Translations under genes and position numbers: made by a program
The notes under the pieces: model-generated
What the model saw: the letters and a program-made list of their open reading frames with translations, nothing else
Databases searched by the model: none
Told to the model about the DNA's origin: nothing
NCBI RefSeq assembly: GCF_900107255.1
Contig: NZ_FNPH01000004.1
Span: forward strand, 124,001-188,000
Length of the DNA: 64,000 nucleotides
Source of the DNA: Micromonospora pattaloongensis
Lineage (GTDB): Bacteria > Actinomycetota > Actinomycetes > Mycobacteriales > Micromonosporaceae
Reading direction: 5' to 3'
Part shown: in pieces, positions 58,648-64,000 of the stretch
Position numbering within the stretch: the stretch's first letter is position 1
Layout: each line of letters begins with the position of its first letter

Positions 58648-60350
58648 CAAAGGTGATCGGACTCGTCGCGGCGACCGCCGCCGGCCGGGCGGCGGCCGAT
58701 CGGCTCGCCGACGCGTGGCCGGGACGGACGCGGCGGTACGCCGGCACGGTGGCCGAGCAGCTCCGCGCGGCCTGGTCCGACTGCGGCGCGATCGTCTGCT
58801 TCCTCGCGGTGCCCGCCACCGTACGACTGGCCGCCCCCTTGCTGCGCGACAAGGACACCGACCCGGGCGTGGTCTGCGTCGACGAGGCCGGCCGTTACGC
58901 GGTGCCGGTGCTGGGCGGGCACGGCGGGGGCGCCAACGGGCTCGCCGCGGCGGTCGGCGAGGTGCTCGGCGCGGAGCCGGTCGTCACGACCGGCACCGAC
59001 GCGGTGGGCCGGACACCGCTGGACAGCTACGGCAGTGAGCTGGGATTCCGGCTGCCCGACCCGACCGCTGTCGCCGCGGTGACCCGCGCGGTGCTCGACG
59101 GCGCCGCGCTGCGCGTCGAGGCCGACGCGGTGTGGCCGCTGCCGCCGCTGGTCACCGCTGCACCGGCGCCGTACACGCTGGCCGTGACCGACCGCGCCGA
59201 CGTCGCCGCCGACCTCGTCTACCGGCCGCCGTCGCTGGTCGTCGGGGTCGGCGCCAGCCGGGGCGCCCCCGCCGACGAGCTCGACGCGTTGATCGACGCC
59301 GCCCTCGCCGACGCCGCCCTGGTGCCCGAGTCGGTGCGCGCCCTGGCCACCGCGGACGTCAAGGCCGACGAGCCCGGCATCGTGGAGGTGGCCCGCCGGC
59401 GCGGCTGGCCGCTGCTCACCTACCCCGCGGCGGAGCTCGCCGCCGAGGCGGTGCCGAACCCGTCGGAGGTGGTCCGGGCCGCGGTCGGCACCCCGAGCGT
59501 CGCCGAGGCGGCCGCGCTGCGGGCCGCCCGGGCCGCCGGCCGCGCCGCCGCGCTCGTGGTCGAGAAGCGTGCCGCCGCCATGAGCACCGTCGCGGTCGCC
59601 CGGCTGACCCCGCGCGGCCGGCTCACCGTCGTCGGGCTCGGTCCCGGCGCGGCCGATCTGCGGACGCCGCGGGCGACCGCGGCGCTGCGCCGGGCGGCGG
59701 TGGTGGTCGGCCTCGACCAGTACGTCGATCAGATCCGGCCGCTGCTCACGGCCGGCACCCGGGTGCTGGCCAGCGGCCTCGGCGCGGAGGAGGAGCGGGC
59801 CCGCACCGCGGTGACGCTCGCCACCGAGGGGCACGCCGTGGCCCTGATCGGCTCCGGCGACGCCGGCGTCTACGCGATGGCCTCCCCGGCGCTGCAGGTG
59901 GCCGGCGCCGACGTCGACGTCGAGGTGGTGCCCGGGGTGACCGCCGCGCTGGCCGCCGCCGCGCTGCTCGGCGCGCCGCTCGGACACGACCACGCCTATC
60001 TGTCCCTGTCGGATCTGCACACGCCGTGGGCGGTGATCGCCGACCGGCTGCGCGCCTGCGCCGAGGCCGACCTGGTGGTCTCGCTCTACAACCCGCGCAG
60101 CCGCCGCCGTACCGCGCAGTTCGACGAGGCGCTGGCGATCCTCGGCAAGCATCGGCCGGCGTCGACCCCGGTCGGGGTGGTACGCGACGCCACCCGGCCG
60201 GGGGAGCGCGTCGTCCGAACCACGCTGCGGGCCCTGGCCGACGATCCGTCCATCGTGGACATGCTCTCGGTGGTGGTGGTCGGCTCCAGCCGGACCGCCA
60301 CGGTGGCCGGCCGCATCGTCACGCCGCGGGAATACCGATGGCTGCCCTGA
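58644..60350 (+). CDS. cobJ: CbiG-CobJ fusion: cobalt-precorrin-5A hydrolase and precorrin-3B C17-methyltransferase
   Basis: Protein of 568 aa. The first 310 residues are CbiG (LGGHGGGANGLAAAVGEVLGA, VVGVGASRGAPADELDALI, the Lys/Glu-rich ADVKADEPGI). From about 325 a CobJ/CbiH methylase follows (VVGLGPGAADLRTPRA, GSGDAGVYAMASPALQV, VSLYNPRSRRR). One chain thus methylates C17 with ring contraction and opens the resulting lactone. The GTG at 58644 overlaps cobL. Confidence 0.94.
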   Translation: MTKVIGLVAATAAGRAAADRLADAWPGRTRRYAGTVAEQLRAAWSDCGAIVCFLAVPATVRLAAPLLRDKDTDPGVVCVDEAGRYAVPVLGGHGGGANGLAAAVGEVLGAEPVVTTGTDAVGRTPLDSYGSELGFRLPDPTAVAAVTRAVLDGAALRVEADAVWPLPPLVTAAPAPYTLAVTDRADVAADLVYRPPSLVVGVGASRGAPADELDALIDAALADAALVPESVRALATADVKADEPGIVEVARRRGWPLLTYPAAELAAEAVPNPSEVVRAAVGTPSVAEAAALRAARAAGRAAALVVEKRAAAMSTVAVARLTPRGRLTVVGLGPGAADLRTPRATAALRRAAVVVGLDQYVDQIRPLLTAGTRVLASGLGAEEERARTAVTLATEGHAVALIGSGDAGVYAMASPALQVAGADVDVEVVPGVTAALAAAALLGAPLGHDHAYLSLSDLHTPWAVIADRLRACAEADLVVSLYNPRSRRRTAQFDEALAILGKHRPASTPVGVVRDATRPGERVVRTTLRALADDPSIVDMLSVVVVGSSRTATVAGRIVTPREYRWLP

Positions 60351-60559
60351 CCGTCACCGCCGCCTGCACCGCCTGCGGCGCCTGCCTGCTGACCTGCCCG
60401 ACCCATGCCCTGATCCCGGACGCCGGGCGGCTGCGCGTCCGCGACGACCGCTGCACGCGCTGCGGCGAGTGCGTCGAGATCTGCCCGGCCGACGCCATCC
60501 GGCTGGCCGACGACACCGCAGGGCACGACGGCGACACCGACCCGGAGGAGACGCGATGA
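60338..60559 (+). CDS. Small 2[4Fe-4S] ferredoxin
   Basis: Protein of 73 aa with two CxxCxxCxxxCP motifs, ACTACGACLLTCP and RCTRCGECVEICP, as in bacterial 8-Fe ferredoxins. It begins 13 bases inside the cobJ end, so it is co-translated with the ring-contraction enzyme. Some CbiH enzymes carry a fused iron-sulphur domain; this could be the separate equivalent or an electron donor for cobalt reduction. That role is inference. Confidence 0.88.
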   Translation: MAALTVTAACTACGACLLTCPTHALIPDAGRLRVRDDRCTRCGECVEICPADAIRLADDTAGHDGDTDPEETR

Positions 60560-61659
60560 CCGAGACCGCCATACCCAGCGGCGCCTGGACCCGCGCCGAA
60601 CGGATCCGACTCTCCGGCATCGTCGCCGTCGTCGTCGCGTTGCACATCGTCGGCTGGTCGCTGTATCTCTACTACACCTCCAGCCCGACGGTGGCCAGCT
60701 CGTTCGCCGGCGCCGGGGCGCTGGCGTACCTGTTGGGCATCCGGCACGCCTTCGACGCCGACCACATCGCCGCGATCGACGACACCACCCGGCTCATGCT
60801 GCTGCGCGGGCGCCGTCCGGTCGGTGTCGGCTTCTTCTTCGCCATGGGGCACTCCGCGGTGGTGCTGGTGCTCTCGCTGCTGGTCGCCTTCGCCGCCCGC
60901 GCCGCCACCGAGGCCAACATGGCGGCCGTGCAGGAGGTCGGCGGCGTGCTGGCGCTCGTCGTCGCGGTCGGCTTCCTGCTGCTCGTCGGGGTGCTCAACG
61001 CCATGGTGCTCACCGCGATGGTGCGGCTGTGGCGTCGGCTGCGTCGCGGCGAGGTCGACCAGGCCACGATCGACCGCGAGTTGGCCAACCGCGGGCTGAT
61101 GAACCGGCTGCTGGGCGGCCGCGCCCGCGGCATGATCCGCAACAGCTGGCACATGTTCGCCGTCGGGCTGCTGTTCGGGCTCGGCCTCGAGACCGCCAGC
61201 GAGGTGACGCTGCTGTCGCTGCAGGCCTCGACCGCCAGCGCCGGGGGCCTGCCCGCGCTCGCCGTGATCACCCTGCCGCTGCTGTTCGCCGCCGGGATGT
61301 CGGCGATGGACACCGCGGACTCGCTGCTGATGAGCCGCGCCTACTCGTGGGCGTACCGGCACCCCGCCCGCCGGCTCTACTACAACCTCGCGACCACCTC
61401 GATGACGGTGGCCGTGGCGTTCTTCGTCGCCTCCGTCTACCTGGCCGACCTGCTGGGCCGGGCGAGCGGCGCGGACGGGGCGCTCGGCGGGTACGCCGGC
61501 CTCGCCGACCACTTCGAACTCCTCGGCTACGTCGTCGTCGGCGCCTTCCTCCTCTCCTGGGGCGGCGCGGCGCTCGCCTGGCGGCTCGGCCGCTTCGACC
61601 GCCGCTTCGCTTCGACCGCGGAGCCGAACCCGGCGCGGGACGCGGAGCCCACGACATGA
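60556..61659 (+). CDS. NiCoT-family nickel/cobalt permease
   Basis: Protein of 367 aa with about eight membrane helices. RHAFDADHIAAIDD in the second helix is the metal-selecting signature (HX4DH) of HoxN/NhlF transporters, and LGLETASEVTLL and FAAGMSAMDTADSLLM are the other conserved blocks. Placement in a cobalamin-regulated operon argues for cobalt uptake. It shares ATGA with both neighbours. Confidence 0.93.
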   Translation: MTETAIPSGAWTRAERIRLSGIVAVVVALHIVGWSLYLYYTSSPTVASSFAGAGALAYLLGIRHAFDADHIAAIDDTTRLMLLRGRRPVGVGFFFAMGHSAVVLVLSLLVAFAARAATEANMAAVQEVGGVLALVVAVGFLLLVGVLNAMVLTAMVRLWRRLRRGEVDQATIDRELANRGLMNRLLGGRARGMIRNSWHMFAVGLLFGLGLETASEVTLLSLQASTASAGGLPALAVITLPLLFAAGMSAMDTADSLLMSRAYSWAYRHPARRLYYNLATTSMTVAVAFFVASVYLADLLGRASGADGALGGYAGLADHFELLGYVVVGAFLLSWGGAALAWRLGRFDRRFASTAEPNPARDAEPTT

Positions 61660-62258
61660 CCCGCACGGTGCATCCGATCGAGACGCAGTCGTACCGGATC
61701 ATCCGCTCCGTCGTCGACACCACCGACCTCGCCCCGCGCAGCCGGGACGTGGTGGAGCGGATCATCCACACCACCGCCGACCCGTCGTGGCGCGACGACC
61801 TCGTGCTCGACGAGGCGGCGCTGGACGCCGGGGCGCGGGCGCTCGCCGACGGCGCGCCGCTCGTCGTCGACGTGGCGATGCTGGCGGCCGGCGTCACCAC
61901 GTATCCGTCCGTCTGCCTGGTCGGCACGGCCGAGGCCCGCGACCTCGCGGCGGCCGCCGGCCTCACCCGCTCCGCCGCGGCCGTGCGGCTGGCCGCCGAG
62001 CGGGTCGGCCCCGGCGCGATCTGGGCGGTCGGCAACGCCCCGACCGCGCTGTTCGAGCTGCTGCGCCTGGCCGGGGACGGCGCGCTGCGGCCGGCGCTCG
62101 TGGTCGGCCTCCCGGTCGGCTACGTCGGCGCCGCCGAGTCCAAGGCCGCGCTGCGGGCCACGACCCTGCCCCAGCTGTCCAATGTCACCGCCCGCGGCGG
62201 GTCGGCCGTCGCGGCGGCCGCCGTCAACGCCCTGCTGTATGGAGACCCGCTGTCATGA
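61656..62258 (+). CDS. cobH: Precorrin-8X methylmutase
   Basis: Protein of 200 aa. HPIETQSYRIIRSVVDTTDL and the catalytic His38 (RIIHTTADPS) are followed by AVGNAPTALFEL and GLPVGYVGAAESKAAL. It moves the methyl group from C11 to C12, giving hydrogenobyrinate or cobyrinate. It overlaps the permease and cbiX genes by four bases each. Confidence 0.95.
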   Translation: MTRTVHPIETQSYRIIRSVVDTTDLAPRSRDVVERIIHTTADPSWRDDLVLDEAALDAGARALADGAPLVVDVAMLAAGVTTYPSVCLVGTAEARDLAAAAGLTRSAAAVRLAAERVGPGAIWAVGNAPTALFELLRLAGDGALRPALVVGLPVGYVGAAESKAALRATTLPQLSNVTARGGSAVAAAAVNALLYGDPLS

Positions 62259-63127
62259 CCACACCATTGTTGATCGCGGGACACGGCACCGCGGACGCCG
62301 ACGGCGCCGAGGAGTTCCGGCGATTCGTCGCCCGGGTCGCGGCCCGGCACGACGCGCCGGTCGCCGGCGGGTTCATCGAGCTGTCACCGCCGCCGCTCGG
62401 CGAGGCCGTCGCCGATCTCGTCGCGGCCGGGGCGCGGCGGATCGCGGCGGTGCCGCTGATGCTGGTCGCGGCCGGGCACGCCAAGGGCGACATCCCGGCC
62501 GCGCTGGCCCGCGAGCGGGTCCGGCACGCCGGGCTGAGCATCGCGTACGGGCGTCCGCTCGGGCCGCACCCGACGATCCTCGGCCTGCTCCGCGAGCGTC
62601 TGGCGGCGCTGGCCCCGCACGCCGACACCACGGTGCTGCTGGTGGGGCGGGGCTCGACGGACCCCGACGCGAACGCCGACGTCGCGCGCGCGGCCCGGCT
62701 GCTCGCCGAGACCACGCCGGTGGCCGGCGTCGAGTACGCGTTCGTCTCGCTGGCCGCCCCCGGTGTGCCCGCCGCGCTGGAGCGTTGCCGGCGGCTCGGG
62801 GCGCGCCGGATCGCGGTGCTGCCGTACTTCCTCTTCACCGGGGTGCTGCCGCGCCGGGTGGCGGCGCAGTCGCGGGCCTGGGCGGCGGAGGCGGGCGTGC
62901 CGGTCGAGGTGGCGGAGGTGATCGGCGACTGCGACGGCCTCGCTGAGCTGGTGCTGGAGCGCTGGGCGGAGGCGACGCGGGGGGACGCGCGGGCCAACTG
63001 CGACGCGTGCCTCTATCGCGTCGCGCTGCCCGGTCACGAGCACCGTCTGGGCGCGCCGCAGCTGCCGCACCACCACCCCGATGAGCCGGGCCACCAACAC
63101 CACCATCACCACGCCCACGGGCACTAG
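62255..63127 (+). CDS. cbiX: CbiX/SirB-type sirohydrochlorin cobaltochelatase with His-rich tail
   Basis: Protein of 290 aa, the long two-domain form. The first domain has LIAGHGTADADG with metal-binding His10 and PLMLVAAGHAKGDIP; the second repeats LLVGRGSTDPDAN and LPYFLFTGVLPRR. A C-terminal Cys pair (NCDAC) is followed by a tail with 11 His in its last 19 residues, which could hold cobalt. CbiX inserts cobalt early in the pathway. It is the last gene of the operon; its stop codon merges with the terminator stem. Confidence 0.92.
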   Translation: MTTPLLIAGHGTADADGAEEFRRFVARVAARHDAPVAGGFIELSPPPLGEAVADLVAAGARRIAAVPLMLVAAGHAKGDIPAALARERVRHAGLSIAYGRPLGPHPTILGLLRERLAALAPHADTTVLLVGRGSTDPDANADVARAARLLAETTPVAGVEYAFVSLAAPGVPAALERCRRLGARRIAVLPYFLFTGVLPRRVAAQSRAWAAEAGVPVEVAEVIGDCDGLAELVLERWAEATRGDARANCDACLYRVALPGHEHRLGAPQLPHHHPDEPGHQHHHHHAHGH

Positions 63128-63162
63128 GGCAGGGGCCGTTCCGCTGCGGACGGCCCCTGCCC
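63127..63162 (+). terminator. Terminator of the cobalamin operon
   Basis: A perfect 13-bp stem (GGGCAGGGGCCGT with its complement at 63150-63162) starts at the last base of the cbiX stop codon. Its loop TCCGCTGCGG resembles the centre of the dispersed repeats at 2605 and 39392. Confidence 0.8.
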
Positions 63163-63175
63163 GGTCCGGGCCGGC

Positions 63176-63850
63176 TCAGTCGAGCCAGTCGATCACCTGG
63201 TTGCCCACGCCGCCGTCGGTGAGGAACGCGAGGTGGTTGACGCAGCCGACGTCGGTGTTCACGGCGCCGCTGACCAGAGTGCTCCGGTACGGGATGATCA
63301 CGCCGTCGCAGGCGGAGTACCAGGTGCGGTAGGTCACCGCGCCGGGGGTCTCGTCGCCGGAGTTGAGCTGCTGGAGGAACGCCGAGTTCGGCGCCATCTG
63401 CTGACACGAGGTGAACAGCAGGCACGCGTACGCCGCGGTCGTGCCGTGGTTGGCGCCGGCCAGTGAGCCCCACTGGTCCACTGCGGCCGTGCCGCCGAGA
63501 TTCTTCAGGTAGTAGCGGGTGACCAGCCCGCCCATCGAGTGGTTGACCAGGTCCACCCTGCTGGCGCCGGTGCGGGCCCGGACTCCGTCGACGTAGGACC
63601 TGAGCTGGCCGGCCGAGGTGATCAGCGACTGGTTGACGTCGTACTCGAAGGTGTAGACCCGCGAGGCGGGGTAGCCGGCCGCGAGGGCGCGCGCCGCCAT
63701 CGGGATCCAGACCAGGCCGTTGCTGGCGTAGCCGTGAACGAAGACGACCGGGTCGCGCGGCGCGGCCGCCCGGGCGGGCGTGGAGGGGAGCAGGACCGAG
63801 GCCGCGACGACGAGGAACCCGGTGACGGCGACGAGAACGGAGCGGCGCAT
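63176..63850 (-). CDS. Secreted lipase/esterase (alpha/beta hydrolase)
   Basis: Preprotein of 224 aa. A signal peptide ends near PARAAA. The oxyanion region FVHGYASNG and the nucleophile Ser105 in NHSMGG match class-2 bacterial lipases; Asp in SACDGVI and His in CVNHLAF complete the triad, and two Cys pairs suggest disulfides. It would hydrolyse short- or medium-chain esters outside the cell. The ATG at 63850 follows GGGAGG. It converges on the cobalamin operon. Confidence 0.88.
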   Translation of the reverse strand: MRRSVLVAVTGFLVVAASVLLPSTPARAAAPRDPVVFVHGYASNGLVWIPMAARALAAGYPASRVYTFEYDVNQSLITSAGQLRSYVDGVRARTGASRVDLVNHSMGGLVTRYYLKNLGGTAAVDQWGSLAGANHGTTAAYACLLFTSCQQMAPNSAFLQQLNSGDETPGAVTYRTWYSACDGVIIPYRSTLVSGAVNTDVGCVNHLAFLTDGGVGNQVIDWLD

Positions 63851-63957
63851 GAGACCTCCCTGGGGCGGTGCCAATCGAGGCACCGGCAGTCTCGAGCCGC
63901 GTCCTTCACCGAGGCATCGGCGAACTCGCCAGTTCCTAACAAGCACTTTTTATTCTG

Positions 63958-63973
63958 GTTACCAGCGCGTAAC
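63958..63973. promoter_or_regulatory. Palindromic operator candidate upstream of the lipase gene
   Basis: GTTAC (63958-63962) and GTAAC (63969-63973) form a perfect dyad with a 6-base centre, in an AT-rich stretch after TTTTTATTCTGG. Spacing of this type is common for TetR- or MarR-family regulators. ATG codons at 63982 and 63996 on the plus strand could begin such a regulator beyond the window edge. Confidence 0.5.
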
Positions 63974-64000
63974 TTAAGTACATGAGGGCGGGGTCATGCC

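Noticed and set aside
63982-64000. Possible start of a plus-strand gene at the right edge
   Set aside because: Only a few codons are visible after the ATGs at 63982 and 63996, too little to support a gene call.
1-64000. CRISPR arrays, tRNA or rRNA genes, insertion sequences, prophage
   Set aside because: No spaced palindromic array, tRNA-like cloverleaf with a recognisable T-loop, transposase or phage gene was seen on either strand. The only mobile-type sequence is the short dispersed repeat.

Overview
The window is very GC-rich, compact actinomycete chromosome. Third-position GC bias, frequent GTG starts, ATGA/GTGA/TGATG gene overlaps, an NIT-sensor/roadblock/DUF742/GTPase conservon, ergothioneine genes, a SapB-type lanthipeptide locus and dispersed repeats containing AACAAGGGGNCCNTTCC all point to Micromonosporaceae, probably Micromonospora or a close relative. 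That placement is inference from style and gene content; no rRNA or marker gene is present.

Layout: 1-8.9 kb holds housekeeping and stress genes: a PaaI thioesterase beside the last codons of a possible phenylacetate-CoA ligase, a secreted X-Pro peptidase, a DEAD-box helicase, a zinc alcohol dehydrogenase, a SRPBCC membrane protein, a hemerythrin and a PknB-like kinase. 8.9-16.3 kb (minus strand) is a complete choline/betaine operon: betA, betB, then the ATPase, a double-length permease and a lipoprotein binding protein of a betaine-type ABC importer. Facing away from it, 16.8-21.9 kb is a conservon (NIT-domain sensor kinase, roadblock protein, DUF742, Ras-like GTPase) whose last gene is a second betaine-type binding lipoprotein with no permease of its own. 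After a GT-C membrane glycosyltransferase come egtABCD for ergothioneine (23.8-28.1 kb), an FKBP, a TPR-GGDEF diguanylate cyclase, a PemK/MazF-type toxin-antitoxin pair, a sulfite-oxidase-fold/flavoreductase/DUF6510 trio and gnd.

34.4-45.0 kb is a morphogenetic lanthipeptide locus. On the minus strand lie a LanKC (RamC-like), a 38-residue precursor whose C-terminal half is almost the SapB sequence, and two ABC exporters. Two RamR-sized LuxR regulators and a secreted Pro-rich protein converge on it from one side, and a streptogrisin-like protease diverges from ramC on the other.

45.07-63.2 kb is cobalamin synthesis: cobN behind one cobalamin riboswitch, then, after an opposing GGDEF gene, a second nearly identical riboswitch in front of a 12-gene overlapping operon: chlID, cobO, cobB, cobI, cobM, cbiD, cobL, cbiG-cobJ, ferredoxin, Ni/Co permease, cobH, cbiX. 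It ends at a strong hairpin terminator. A secreted lipase and a palindromic operator close the window.

The most interesting points are the binding protein built into the conservon operon, a dispersed repeat inserted in frame in the lanthipeptide exporter, the duplicated riboswitch with a possible coupled leader mini-ORF, and a SapB-like core in an organism that appears not to be a Streptomyces.
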